Shown here in pieces: positions 9,035 through 16,519 of a stretch of DNA of 64,000 nt. Below the pieces are notes generated by a model. That model was given only the letters and a program-made list of their open reading frames with translations, did no database searches and was not told where the DNA came from. The position numbers and the translations under genes were made by a program. Source of the stretch: Qipengyuania gaetbuli (GTDB lineage Bacteria > Pseudomonadota > Alphaproteobacteria > Sphingomonadales > Sphingomonadaceae); contig NZ_JAIUZO010000002.1 in assembly GCF_020171365.1 (NCBI RefSeq), forward strand, positions 1,550,001 to 1,614,000, given 5' to 3'. Position 1 is the stretch's first letter. Every line of letters starts with the position of its first letter.

Positions 9035-10036
9035 TCAATAGCCGTGCAGCCAGCTCTGTTTCGCACCCAGGCTCATGACCGGGCGATAGCCGTGGTCTGA
9101 GCGCGCATCGAGCGGTGCATCGCCGACATTGTCGAGCATCATCATGCCGTGGTCGGTTTTCACCAGCAGCACGGCGTGGTCGCGCCGGCGGATGAGGTCG
9201 CGGGCAAGCGTGAGCATCATGTCCTCGCGCGCGACACCGGCGGCGGCGAGCAATTCCATCTTGAGCAGCGCGAAATCCTCGCAATCGCCCTTGCCGAGGC
9301 GCAGCGTCGTGGCGGCATCGGCCCAGTAGTCTGCGCGGCCATAGAGGTCGCGGTCCTCGGCATGACGGATGCTGCGATTGACCCAGCGGTTGACCGAGGC
9401 AACGAGCGCCGACTTGTCGGTCTTGGCGGTGCCGATCGCGGCCAGCGTGGGGCCAAGGTTGCTGCGGGCGCGGCTGACGCGGGCGAAGGCCCCGTCGAAG
9501 CTGGTATGCCCCACCGGCACCATCTTGCTGCCTAGGACGAGATTGGCGTCTGCGCGGCGAGGGCCGGGGGCCGGTGCCAGCGCCGGCTGCGCTTGTGGGC
9601 GCAGCACGAAGGACAGCGGCTTCACGGGATCGAAAGCGGGCCGTGCGGCGAAGGGGCTGGCCACGCTGCAACCGGCGCTGCGTGCGGGCGAGGGCGCTGC
9701 GGCAGGTTCCAGCGGCTTGGCCGGCACGCCTGCAAACAGCGGGTGGTCTTCCTTGACGCCTTCCTGCTGGGCGCGGATCGCGTCAAGCGCGCTCGATCCG
9801 CCGAGGATGGCGGCGGACTTGCTCTGTGCGGCAGGGGCGAGGTCTGCGGGCACCGATGCGGCGCCTGTGCTGGCGGCGCAATCCTCTGCCGGCGCAAGGC
9901 CCGGCGCGGCCCGCATCAGCACTTCCGCGCTCGCCGCAGAGGCGCTGGCCGGCAGCATGGCTGCAAGGGCCGCACCCGCCAGGGCGAGGGAAATGCCGTG
10001 CTTACCGCGGCGCAGGGAGATTGGTGCATCGACCAT
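9035..10036 (-). CDS. LapG-like periplasmic transglutaminase-like cysteine protease
   Basis: This 333-residue exported protein belongs to the bacterial transglutaminase-like cysteine proteinase (BTLCP) family. The catalytic triad is visible as Cys252 (GKGDCEDFALLK), His287 (RRDHAVLLV) and Asp302 (MMLDN). LapG enzymes cut the N-terminus of LapA-type adhesins and release them from the surface when c-di-GMP falls. A signal peptide (to about residue 35) is followed by an unusually long Ala/Pro-rich linker of ~125 residues, whereas typical LapG proteins are ~230 residues. A good ribosome binding site (gcagggggg) precedes the ATG. It converges on the exporter operon with an 18-bp gap. No LapD-like inside-out receptor is encoded nearby, so how it is controlled is open. 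Confidence 0.9.
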   Translation of the reverse strand: MVDAPISLRRGKHGISLALAGAALAAMLPASASAASAEVLMRAAPGLAPAEDCAASTGAASVPADLAPAAQSKSAAILGGSSALDAIRAQQEGVKEDHPLFAGVPAKPLEPAAAPSPARSAGCSVASPFAARPAFDPVKPLSFVLRPQAQPALAPAPGPRRADANLVLGSKMVPVGHTSFDGAFARVSRARSNLGPTLAAIGTAKTDKSALVASVNRWVNRSIRHAEDRDLYGRADYWADAATTLRLGKGDCEDFALLKMELLAAAGVAREDMMLTLARDLIRRRDHAVLLVKTDHGMMMLDNVGDAPLDARSDHGYRPVMSLGAKQSWLHGY

Positions 10037-10176
10037 GCCCCCCTGCTAGTGGGTCGCGGTCAAGACGAGGTTTCGCGCTCTGGTTAACGGCGAGGAAACG
10101 CTTTGGCGCTTCATCGGCGCGAAAGCGTGGGGAGATTAGGAGCGGCCTTCCCCCCAATTCCAGCGAGGATCGCGCG

Positions 10177-10719
10177 ATGCGTGCCTGCCGCCTCTGGCTA
10201 CCCCTGACCCTGACTGCCGCGCTGCTTCCCGCCGGTGCATCCGCGGGCGAAATCTACGGCGGCGCCTATGCCCACGGCGTCGATACGCCCTTTACCTTCG
10301 ATACGGGCGAAGGCGGCATGGACGTCCAGGCGGGCTACCGTTTCGACGAGATCGAGGCGCTTGGCGCGCTGGGCGGGCCGCAGCCCTATGTCTTCGCGTC
10401 GGTGAACACTGCAGGTGACACGAACTTCGTCGGCATGGGCGTCAGCTGGCAGGCAGATATCGGCAGGATCTACCTGCGCCCGGGCGTCGGCCTCGTGCTC
10501 CACGATGCGCCCGCGCTGCGCGTCGATCCGGAAACGGGCTACCGCACCGACCTCGGCAGCCGCGTGCTGTTCGAGCCCGAACTGGCCATCGGCACGCGCC
10601 TGGACCAGCGATGGTCGATCGAGGCCAGCTGGGTGCACATCAGCAATGCGAGGCTGTTCAATTCCGAGCAGAATCCCGGCATCGACATGATGGGCCTGCG
10701 GGTGAATTACCGGATGTGA
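10177..10719 (+). CDS. Acyloxyacyl hydrolase, PagL-like lipid A 3-O-deacylase
   Basis: The 180-residue protein has a signal peptide (to about ASAGE) and an eight-strand outer membrane barrel. The C-terminal VHISNARLFN block holds the catalytic His154 and Ser156 in the H-x-S-N-A arrangement of PagL enzymes. The third catalytic acid, Glu in Pseudomonas PagL, aligns by eye with Asp170 of a GID segment, a conservative difference worth checking. PagL removes the 3-O acyl chain of lipid A in the outer membrane. The chosen ATG is the one followed by the signal peptide, 7 nt after a gagga box. It stands alone, divergent from the LapG-like gene with a 140-bp shared promoter region. Confidence 0.85.
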   Translation: MRACRLWLPLTLTAALLPAGASAGEIYGGAYAHGVDTPFTFDTGEGGMDVQAGYRFDEIEALGALGGPQPYVFASVNTAGDTNFVGMGVSWQADIGRIYLRPGVGLVLHDAPALRVDPETGYRTDLGSRVLFEPELAIGTRLDQRWSIEASWVHISNARLFNSEQNPGIDMMGLRVNYRM

Positions 10720-10729
10720 CAAGTCGTAT

Positions 10730-11038
10730 TTATAGAAGGTTCGTTTTCGCTTTCTTGATTGCCCGGCTATGACCGAAATAGCATGACTTTGTACGTAAAG
10801 TCTTGTGACCCGAGATAATTTCGAAAACTCTGATCGCGCTTATTCGTGTTTTCTTCCAGAGTTTGAGGCTCATGGCGACACCTTGAAATGCGAGAAAGCC
10901 TGGCAATGCGCCGAATAATATCAACCGTCGCCGCAATTTCATTGCAATCCAGCTGTGCGGGCAAATTCGTACGAGCGCGGCACTTAGCAGGAAGCAGAGG
11001 AATAAATAACCGCAAAGGCAACCCAATATGACGTTCAT
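10730..11038 (-). CDS. AT-rich orphan, predicted membrane protein of unknown function
   Basis: This reading frame of 102 codons starts at an ATG preceded by a strong GAGGGGG box with a spacing of 8 nt. The first ~55 residues hold two hydrophobic segments (NVILGCLCGYLFLCFLLSAA and LILFGALPGFLAFQGVAM) and the remainder is basic (KKTR, HKTLR, IKKAKT). I recognise no family. Base composition and codon use differ clearly from the surrounding high-GC genes, with many AAA, TTT, ATA and TTA triplets. This suggests recent acquisition or a decayed gene. The two-helix plus basic tail layout and the SD make a real small membrane protein possible, but without homologues this remains a weak call. Confidence 0.4.
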   Translation of the reverse strand: MNVILGCLCGYLFLCFLLSAALVRICPHSWIAMKLRRRLILFGALPGFLAFQGVAMSLKLWKKTRISAIRVFEIISGHKTLRTKSCYFGHSRAIKKAKTNLL

Positions 11039-11170
11039 GATAGCAACCCCCTCAAATTGCGCAGCAAAGTGACCGCCCAATCAATTCTCTGCAAGTGCAA
11101 CAACATATCAATATTGCACCAAAAGCCTGATTAATTTGAAGAATTTCTATAAATCACTTGGCCGCATAAG

Positions 11171-11202
11171 AAAAGGGCGGCGCCTTTCGGCACCGCCCTT
11201 TC
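11171..11202 (-). terminator. Rho-independent terminator of rplJ-rplL
   Basis: Read on the minus strand, AAGGGCGGTGCC and GGCGCCGCCCTT form a 12-bp stem with one G-T pair around a GAAA tetraloop, followed by TTCT. It lies ~40 bp downstream of the rplL stop codon. Confidence 0.85.
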
Positions 11203-11241
11203 CGTGATCAGCGTAGGCTGTTCGAAGCGTAAGCGAAAAGC

Positions 11242-11619
11242 TTACTTCAGTTCGACGGTGCCGCCGGCTGCTTCGATCTTGGCCTTCACTTCTTCGGCCT
11301 CGGCCTTGTTCACGCCTTCCTTGAGCGCCTTCGGGGCGCCTTCGACGAGAGCCTTGGCTTCGGTCAGGCCCAGGCCGGTGATGGCACGGACTTCCTTGAT
11401 GACCTGGATCTTCTTGCCACCGTCGCCGGTGAGAATGACGTCGAATTCGTCCTTCTCTTCAGCAGCGGCGCCAGCGTCGCCACCACCAGCAGGTGCGGCA
11501 ACGGCAACAGCAGCGGCGGCGCTAACGCCCCACTCTTCTTCGAGCGCCTTGGCAAGCTCAGCGGCTTCCATGACGGTCAGCTTCGACAGTTCTTCAACAA
11601 GCTTGGCGATATCGGCCAT
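11242..11619 (-). CDS. rplL: 50S ribosomal protein L7/L12
   Basis: The 125-residue stalk protein is complete. The N-terminal dimerisation helix pair ([24 protein letters not shown]) is followed by an Ala/Gly hinge (about residues 35-52). The C-terminal factor-binding domain is marked by [24 protein letters not shown] and [21 protein letters not shown]. It binds L10 in multiple copies and recruits translation GTPases to the ribosome. It lies 81 bp after rplJ on the same strand and ends at a clear terminator. The rpoB gene, which normally follows rplL, is instead on the opposite strand about 4.5 kb away. Confidence 0.98.
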   Translation of the reverse strand: MADIAKLVEELSKLTVMEAAELAKALEEEWGVSAAAAVAVAAPAGGGDAGAAAEEKDEFDVILTGDGGKKIQVIKEVRAITGLGLTEAKALVEGAPKALKEGVNKAEAEEVKAKIEAAGGTVELK

Positions 11620-11700
11620 GATGTTTCACTCCAAATAATAGGCCGGGGTGCCGGATAGGCTCTGCCCCGATGAATATGTGTTCTGTGCGAGAACCAGCTC

Positions 11701-12216
11701 TTACGCGGCTTCCGTGGCGGCATATGCGCCGAAGACACGAGCGAGCTTGCTTGCGGGTGCGTTGACGAGCTGGACAACCTTGGTTGCCGGCGCGTTGACG
11801 AGGCCCACGATCTTGCCACGCAGCTCGTCGAGGCTCGGCATCGAGGCGAGTGCCTTGACCCCTGCTTCGTCGAGCACGGTCGCGCCCATCGATCCACCGA
11901 CGATTTCAAGCTTGTCGGTGGTCTTGGCGAAGTCCACCACGGCCTTGGCCGCAGCGACCGGATCCTCGGAATAACCGAGGGCGGTCGGACCCGACAGGTA
12001 CTCTTCGAGACCTGCGTAATCGGTGTCCTTCAGCGCGAGCTTGGCGAGACGGTTCTTCGCAACCTTGTAGGACGCACCGGCTTCACGCATCTTCGTGCGC
12101 AGTTCGGTCGACTGGGCGACCGAAAGGCCCAGGTTGCGGGTCACGACGACCACGCCAGCCTGGTTGAAGACTTCGCTGAGCTGGGCGACCGAATCGGCTT
12201 TCTGCGAACGATCCAT
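11701..12216 (-). CDS. rplJ: 50S ribosomal protein L10
   Basis: The 171-residue L10 protein starts [13 protein letters not shown] and shows the family core ([49 protein letters not shown]) plus the C-terminal helix that binds L7/L12 dimers. It anchors the L12 stalk on 23S rRNA. The ATG at 12216 has an excellent SD (AAGGAG, 6-nt spacing); an in-frame GTG 15 nt upstream lies before that SD and is rejected. It heads the rplJ-rplL pair. The usual upstream partners rplK and rplA are absent here, and an unrelated HTH gene lies upstream instead. Confidence 0.98.
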   Translation of the reverse strand: MDRSQKADSVAQLSEVFNQAGVVVVTRNLGLSVAQSTELRTKMREAGASYKVAKNRLAKLALKDTDYAGLEEYLSGPTALGYSEDPVAAAKAVVDFAKTTDKLEIVGGSMGATVLDEAGVKALASMPSLDELRGKIVGLVNAPATKVVQLVNAPASKLARVFGAYAATEAA

Positions 12217-12458
12217 GCCATACTCCTTCACTATGACCCCGCCGGAATGGACCGGCGAAATCGGCTACGTTTGTCCATGCTGCAAACTGCAACACGGGCG
12301 AGTCCGTTGAGGGGGAAGGAGTGCGCCAATTGGCGCGAAACAACGGTTTACCCACGACTGGGCGAACCGCCGGAAAATCTCTGTTCCCCGTCTAGGCTGG
12401 AAATTAAGGTCGGGCAGATCCCGGCCACCAACTGTCTCGGACGGATGAAGGCGAATAC
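12217..12458 (-). promoter_or_regulatory. rplJ upstream/leader region
   Basis: About 240 bp separate rplJ from the terminator of the upstream HTH gene, so the rplJL promoter and the L10-binding leader must lie here if the pair is independently transcribed. I cannot identify a confident -35/-10 pair or draw the L10 kink-turn by eye. No protein-coding gene is supported. Confidence 0.4.
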
Positions 12459-12490
12459 AAAGAGACCCGCCTTCGGGGGCGGGCCTCTAA
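12459..12490 (-). terminator. Rho-independent terminator after the HTH gene
   Basis: On the minus strand GAGGCCCGCC, loop CCCGAA, GGCGGGTCTC form a strong stem, followed by TTTGTATTC. It lies just after the stop of the YozG-like regulator and isolates that operon from rplJ. Confidence 0.75.
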
Positions 12491-12515
12491 GCATTCCTGC
12501 GATTCTGTCAAGCTT

Positions 12516-12716
12516 TCACTGGGCTTTCTGGTAGGCGAGCAGATCGCCCGGCTGGCAGTCGAGTTCGCGGCAGATCGCCTCCAGTGTGGAGAAGCGGATC
12601 GCCTTGGCCTTGCCGGTCTTGAGGATCGACAGATTGGCGAGAGTGAGGCCGACGCGTTCCGCGAGTTCGGTCAGCGTCATGCGGCGGTCGTGGAGCAGGT
12701 CGTCGAGCTTGACCAT
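12516..12716 (-). CDS. XRE-family transcriptional regulator, YozG-like
   Basis: This compact helix-turn-helix protein of 66 residues has the core MTLTELAERVGLTLANLSILKTG, KAKAIRFSTLEAICRELDCQPGDLL, matching the YozG/Cro-like regulators that accompany DUF2975 proteins. It should bind DNA as a dimer. I chose the ATG at 12716 because homologues begin close to MVKLDDLL and an AAGGAA box lies 8 nt upstream. An alternative ATG at 12746 would overlap the DUF2975 stop codon as TGATG and add 10 residues, also with a plausible SD. It is the last gene of a three-gene operon and may repress the promoter near 13470-13500. Confidence 0.9.
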   Translation of the reverse strand: MVKLDDLLHDRRMTLTELAERVGLTLANLSILKTGKAKAIRFSTLEAICRELDCQPGDLLAYQKAQ

Positions 12717-12745
12717 GATTGCGGTTCCTTCTGAATCGGCGCCCA

Positions 12746-13285
12746 TCACACGGTCCCTTCCAGGTCGGCGCGCATTTCGGTTCCCTTGCGGAAGACGCGG
12801 GCGAGGATGAACAGGGTGACGACCATGACGACGCCGCTGAGGTCGATCGAGGCATCGACGGTCGCGTCAGTCTCTTCCATCAGCTTCGCGATGTAGAGGC
12901 CGGCCCCTGCCGCCGGGATGGCGAGCAGCTGGATGCCGAGCATCAGCCACGCCATCGAGGTCAGGCGCTGCGCGTTCTCCGGCTTGAACGGATCTCCTTC
13001 GCCGACCGTGTCGACGATGCGCCGCATCCGGTCGAGGAACAGGAAGGCCATGACGACGATCGCCAGCGCGAGCAGCATGACCAGTACTACGGCGAGCGTG
13101 GGGAAAACGAAGTCGGGATTGCCGAGTTCGGCGCGGACTTCGACGGTCGCCTTGTCGCGCAGGAAGATGACGAGCGGGAGTCCGACCACCACGGCGGTGG
13201 CGGCGAAGCCCATGATCGCCTGGCCGATCAGGATGATGATCCGGCCGATCGCGAGCAGCGGGTCGTTGGGAATGATGCGGGCCAT
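12746..13285 (-). CDS. DUF2975-domain membrane protein
   Basis: The 179-residue integral membrane protein has four hydrophobic segments (about residues 12-42, 60-85, 112-133, 145-165). The family pattern is seen in FLFLDRMRRIVDTVGEGDPFKPENAQRLTSMAWLML. DUF2975 proteins are regularly encoded next to a YozG-like HTH protein, as here, and the pair is thought to act as a membrane-linked regulatory unit, but the signal and mechanism are unknown to me. An AAAGGA box precedes the ATG. It follows the 42-codon gene by 22 bp and abuts the HTH gene. Confidence 0.88.
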   Translation of the reverse strand: MARIIPNDPLLAIGRIIILIGQAIMGFAATAVVVGLPLVIFLRDKATVEVRAELGNPDFVFPTLAVVLVMLLALAIVVMAFLFLDRMRRIVDTVGEGDPFKPENAQRLTSMAWLMLGIQLLAIPAAGAGLYIAKLMEETDATVDASIDLSGVVMVVTLFILARVFRKGTEMRADLEGTV

Positions 13286-13307
13286 GGCTGGTCCTTTCTC
13301 TACCGGG

Positions 13308-13436
13308 TCAGGCGATGAGCGGCGCGGATACCACCGCCATCTGAGCAGACGGCACGGTCACGACAGTCTGGACCGAAACGAGGGTGATGACGATGGCGGC
13401 AAGCGCCGCGGCGAAGTGGGACTGGAAACGGGACAT
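13308..13436 (-). CDS. Small 42-residue hydrophobic peptide, first gene of the DUF2975-HTH operon
   Basis: The frame encodes 42 residues beginning MSRFQSHFAAALAAIVITLV and continuing with a Val/Ala/Thr-rich stretch to a TGA stop. A strong SD (AAGGAG, 7-nt spacing) precedes the ATG, and only 22 bp separate it from the DUF2975 gene, which supports it as real. It has a short basic N-terminus and one hydrophobic helix, so it is a small membrane peptide or a signal-peptide-like precursor. I recognise no family. Being first in an operon with a membrane protein and a regulator, it may be part of that system; this is inference. Confidence 0.65.
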   Translation of the reverse strand: MSRFQSHFAAALAAIVITLVSVQTVVTVPSAQMAVVSAPLIA

Positions 13437-13460
13437 TTATCGATCTCCTTGCATCTCAAT

Positions 13461-13510
13461 ATCGATAATCAATAATCCGAGTCGCACTTATTGTCAATCG
13501 ATAATATCGA
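13461..13510 (-). promoter_or_regulatory. Promoter of the DUF2975-HTH operon with a 9-bp direct repeat
   Basis: On the minus strand a perfect -35 TTGACA (13497-13492) is followed after 17 nt by TATTGA (13474-13469), a weak -10. The plus-strand word ATCGATAAT occurs at 13461-13469 and again at 13497-13505, touching the -10 and the -35 respectively, with further TATCGA words close by. The bracketing repeats are good candidates for the operator of the HTH protein encoded in the same operon. Confidence 0.5.
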
Positions 13511-13627
13511 AAAACAATATCTGAATTAGCGAGAGGCGATAAACGGGCCTCGCTCAGGCCCCAGGAGCGGGATTTGGCAGGCGCCCCGCTTCACTCTATA
13601 AGGCACGCAAGGGGAGGGCTGGTCTTC

Positions 13628-14311
13628 ATGGTTTTCCGGATGCTGTTCGTCAGGCTGACGGTGTTCTACCTCGTCGTGACCGGCGCGGTACTGGGCGTGG
13701 TGGCGCTCGATCCCTCGCTTGGCCATTTCCTGCCCATCGGCGGCGCGCAGACGCTGCTCAGCGCAACCTCCGGCGATCCGCTCGGCGGGGTGCAGATCGG
13801 GGCGGAAAAGGTCGCCAACCTCGGCAGTTCGATCCTCTGGCTGTTCGTCGCCGTGGCCGGGGCGATGCTGACGACGATCCCGGTGACCTGGACCTATATG
13901 GCCAGCCGCAACCGCGCGGAATACGACCAGGCGCTGGTCGAGACGATGATCGTCCTGCCCATCGCCGTGACCGCGATCGTGGTCATGGTCCACAACTCGC
14001 TGGCGCTGGCCTTCTCGCTGGCGGGTATTGTGGGCGGCGTGCGTTTCCGCAACACGCTCAAGAGTTCGGGCGATGCGATCTATATCCTGCTCGCCATCGG
14101 CATCGGGCTGGCCGCCGGCATCGGCGCGCTGGAGATCGCGCTCGTGATGACGGTGATGTTCAACTACGCCTTCGCGCTGCTCTGGATGGCGGATTACGGG
14201 GCCAAGGACGGCACCCACCGCTACCTGCGTTCGCCCGAGGCCTCTGCCGGCGGCAAGGATGCGGACACCGACCGCCACGACCAGTCGGGCGAAGGCAGCG
14301 AGGTGGGCTGA
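13628..14311 (+). CDS. DUF4956-domain membrane protein
   Basis: The 227-residue protein has an N-terminal transmembrane helix, a second segment around residue 78, then the DUF4956 core. That core has several helices and a conserved motif (FSLAGIVGGVRFRNTLKSSGDAIYIL) resembling MgtC-like or CotH-associated membrane proteins. The tail is hydrophilic and charged. The start was set at the ATG 8 nt after GGGGAGGG; the longer upstream reading lacks family similarity. DUF4956 members are often found beside CotH-like or polyphosphate VTC-type genes. A kinase-like gene lies directly downstream in the convergent orientation, which is notable. The function is unknown. Confidence 0.85.
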   Translation: MVFRMLFVRLTVFYLVVTGAVLGVVALDPSLGHFLPIGGAQTLLSATSGDPLGGVQIGAEKVANLGSSILWLFVAVAGAMLTTIPVTWTYMASRNRAEYDQALVETMIVLPIAVTAIVVMVHNSLALAFSLAGIVGGVRFRNTLKSSGDAIYILLAIGIGLAAGIGALEIALVMTVMFNYAFALLWMADYGAKDGTHRYLRSPEASAGGKDADTDRHDQSGEGSEVG

Positions 14312-14321
14312 CCGCCCGCCC

Positions 14322-15347
14322 TCAGCGGCACTTCTTCAGCAGCTTCTTCCCGATCGATTCCTCGTCCTCGATGTCCTCGTAGAAGGTCGCGAGGTATTTC
14401 GTCATGGCCGCCACGGTCCCGGCATCGGCTTCGGGCGTTGCGGCAAGGCTCGCTTCGAGCTGGCTGCGCAAGGCGCGCATCCGTGCCGCCGCCGCAGGGA
14501 CGAGGTCGTTGAACGAACAGAAGCCGCGATAGACGCGGGTGCGCACCGAATAGGTGCCGAGTTCCGGATTGGGCACGGCATAGCCTGCGTCCACTAGCCC
14601 CGAATTGTCGAAATCATAGGGCACCGGCACCAGCTCGCTGCGGGCTTCCTTGCTTGCTCCGAACAGGCGCGAGTTGTGGCAGCAATCGGTCTTCGTCGGG
14701 CCGAGCACCATGGCCCAGTCGGTATTGCCAATCATGTACTGGAACAGCGCGTAGCGGGCGGCATCCTCGCGGTCGACCTGCGCCAGCGGGGTGTTGCCAA
14801 CGTCCAGTTCCTTCAGGCCCAGCCGCCGCGCCGCATCGTCCCCGTCCTCGATGAAGAAGGCCAGCCGGCGCGCATATTCGCTCACGCCGTCGCGGTAGCT
14901 GACGCGTACCAGCCGGACCCTGAAGCTTTCCGGCGTCAGGACATTGTAGAGCCGGTAGGCGGCATATTCGCGCAGCATGGTCTGTTCCGCACTGTCGCTG
15001 TCGCGGCAGTGGGTGACCAGCTTGATGCTGCCCTGCCGGTGGAACAGCGAGGCCTCGTCCGGCTTGGCATCGAAACGTACCCTCAATGGCGGGAAGCGGC
15101 ACAGTTCCTTCAGGCGCCGCGAATTGCCGCGGGCGGACAGCTGGATGGCGTGGCTCTCGCCGGCAGCCGACAAGGTAGCGGGGTGGGGATCGGTCGATTT
15201 CTCGCCCCGCGCCACGATCTCGCGGATCGGTCCGTCGAGCGCGAGTTCGAGGATTTCGTCGGACGCGAAGAGCGGGGTGGGCTCGCCCTGTGCGAAAGCG
15301 GGTGGGGCACCGCAGGCAAGGGCAAGGGTGAGAGCGAGACGCTTCAT
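14322..15347 (-). CDS. Exported protein with CotH/HipA-like kinase motifs
   Basis: The 341-residue protein has a signal peptide (MKRLALTLALACGAPPAFAQ). I see no exact family, but the arrangement GNTDW, then CCHNSRLFG about 15 residues later, then PVPYDFDNSGLVDAGYA, matches the catalytic-loop Asp, metal-ligand Asn and D-x-D of atypical CotH/HipA-like kinases. An RGNSRR segment and KLVTHC could belong to the N-lobe. The ATG at 15347 has a strong SD (AAGGAG). It overlaps the stop of the upstream phosphoesterase gene by ATGA, so the two are translationally coupled. It could be a periplasmic protein or small-molecule kinase, but no substrate is known. Fold assignment needs structure prediction. 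Confidence 0.7.
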   Translation of the reverse strand: MKRLALTLALACGAPPAFAQGEPTPLFASDEILELALDGPIREIVARGEKSTDPHPATLSAAGESHAIQLSARGNSRRLKELCRFPPLRVRFDAKPDEASLFHRQGSIKLVTHCRDSDSAEQTMLREYAAYRLYNVLTPESFRVRLVRVSYRDGVSEYARRLAFFIEDGDDAARRLGLKELDVGNTPLAQVDREDAARYALFQYMIGNTDWAMVLGPTKTDCCHNSRLFGASKEARSELVPVPYDFDNSGLVDAGYAVPNPELGTYSVRTRVYRGFCSFNDLVPAAAARMRALRSQLEASLAATPEADAGTVAAMTKYLATFYEDIEDEESIGKKLLKKCR

Positions 15348-16408
15348 CGGGGCGCTCCTTCGGACAATATCCGGCTGGTCCACGAGCCGTCGCTGCCGCG
15401 CTGGTGCGCGGTGACGCGATCGCCTTCGATTTCGAGGTAGGATGCAGGCCCGCCGTAATGGCGCGAAATGCCGGTATCGATGCGCAGCAGCCTGCCGCCG
15501 AGATCGTCCGCGATGCCGTCTCGCGAGGGCGTATGGGCGACCACCAGCCGCTGTGCGCCATAACGGGCGAGGACCGCTATCAGCTCTTCTTCGCGCGATA
15601 GCCTGGCGGGAGGGGGCGTAGTGTCATCGGCCTCGCGGACGACGTTACCGCGATACCACAAGGGGCCGAGCGGATCGTCGAGCACGCTCCTGTCGACCTC
15701 GTCCCCGGGGGCGAGCGCGGCCTGGTGGCGGCGGTTGATCGTCGCGATATCCTCTGCCGACCGTTCCGCGCTGAGGCCGCCATGCGCGAAGAGGGTCGGC
15801 CCCAATTGCACCACGGCAGGCAGGGTGGCGGCCCACAAGCCCAGCTCGCCCCCGGCGCGCCAGCTGCGCCGGTGCTCGATCATGCCGAGCGGCGTTTCGG
15901 CCAGCCAGCGCCGCTTGATCTCGTCGATCGGCAGGTCGGGTTTCGCCGTCCGGTAAAGCTCTGCCAGCCGGTCGCGCTGGGTGGCCCAGACATCGAGCCG
16001 CACCGCGCGCGAGCTTCGGTCGCGGAAGGCCTCGTATTCGCCGGGGTGGACGTAGCGCAGATCGCCGGTGACGTTCATCGCCTCGTGATTGCCGAGCAGG
16101 ACGATGACTTGCCCGCCGGCCGCAGGCGCTTCGCCGGACAGCCGCTGCAGCTGGCGGATGATCTTCAATGAATCCGGTCCGCGGTCGGTGATGTCGCCCA
16201 TCTGGACCAGCGTCGTCCCGCCGCCCGACCAGCCGCCCTTCGCATCGACGATGCCGGCCGCGCGGGCGATTTCCTCCCATGCCTCGTAATCGCCATGCAG
16301 GTCGCCCACCGCGACGATGCGGGCAGGCGCAGGAGGTGCGGCCTCCTGCGCTGCCAGCGCGAGTGGCGCGAGCAGCAGGCTTGCCAGCAGGACCAGCAGT
16401 CGCAGCAT
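15344..16408 (-). CDS. Exported calcineurin-like metallophosphoesterase
   Basis: The 354-residue protein has a signal peptide (MLRLLVLLASLLLAPLALA). Complete PPP/metallophosphatase motifs follow: GDLHGD, GDITDRGPDS, GNHEAMN, and C-terminal His residues in FAHGG and VVAHTPSRDG. These residues bind two metals and hydrolyse phosphoesters. It resembles the ApaH/PPP-like phosphatases, some of which are protein phosphatases. The ATG was placed 4 nt after GGAGG. The gene ends in ATGA overlapping the kinase-like gene. With a Sec signal the enzyme should act in the periplasm. A coupled kinase-like and phosphatase-like pair is suggestive of a reversible phosphorylation system, which is inference. Confidence 0.88.
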   Translation of the reverse strand: MLRLLVLLASLLLAPLALAAQEAAPPAPARIVAVGDLHGDYEAWEEIARAAGIVDAKGGWSGGGTTLVQMGDITDRGPDSLKIIRQLQRLSGEAPAAGGQVIVLLGNHEAMNVTGDLRYVHPGEYEAFRDRSSRAVRLDVWATQRDRLAELYRTAKPDLPIDEIKRRWLAETPLGMIEHRRSWRAGGELGLWAATLPAVVQLGPTLFAHGGLSAERSAEDIATINRRHQAALAPGDEVDRSVLDDPLGPLWYRGNVVREADDTTPPPARLSREEELIAVLARYGAQRLVVAHTPSRDGIADDLGGRLLRIDTGISRHYGGPASYLEIEGDRVTAHQRGSDGSWTSRILSEGAPR

Positions 16409-16490
16409 GCGTCCTCCCCCCTTGCGAAGCCCGGTCCATAGCATATTTTTGCGACCTGCGAGGCCTGCCTGTCGTTACGTCGCAGGGCGT

Positions 16491-16519
16491 TTGACAAAGC
16501 CCCTGCGCCTTCCTAAATG
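16491..16519 (+). promoter_or_regulatory. Sigma-70-type promoter of rpoBC
   Basis: TTGACA at 16491-16496 is followed after exactly 17 nt by TAAATG at 16514-16519. It predicts a transcript start near 16526 and a leader of about 230 nt before the rpoB ATG. The remainder of 16409-16757 holds no supported gene; the leader contains inverted, GC-rich segments that I cannot resolve by eye. Confidence 0.65.

Noticed and set aside
10767..11021. Alternative 84-codon frame in the AT-rich patch.
   Set aside because: It overlaps the 102-codon frame, starts without an SD and lacks the hydrophobic pattern of the other frame.
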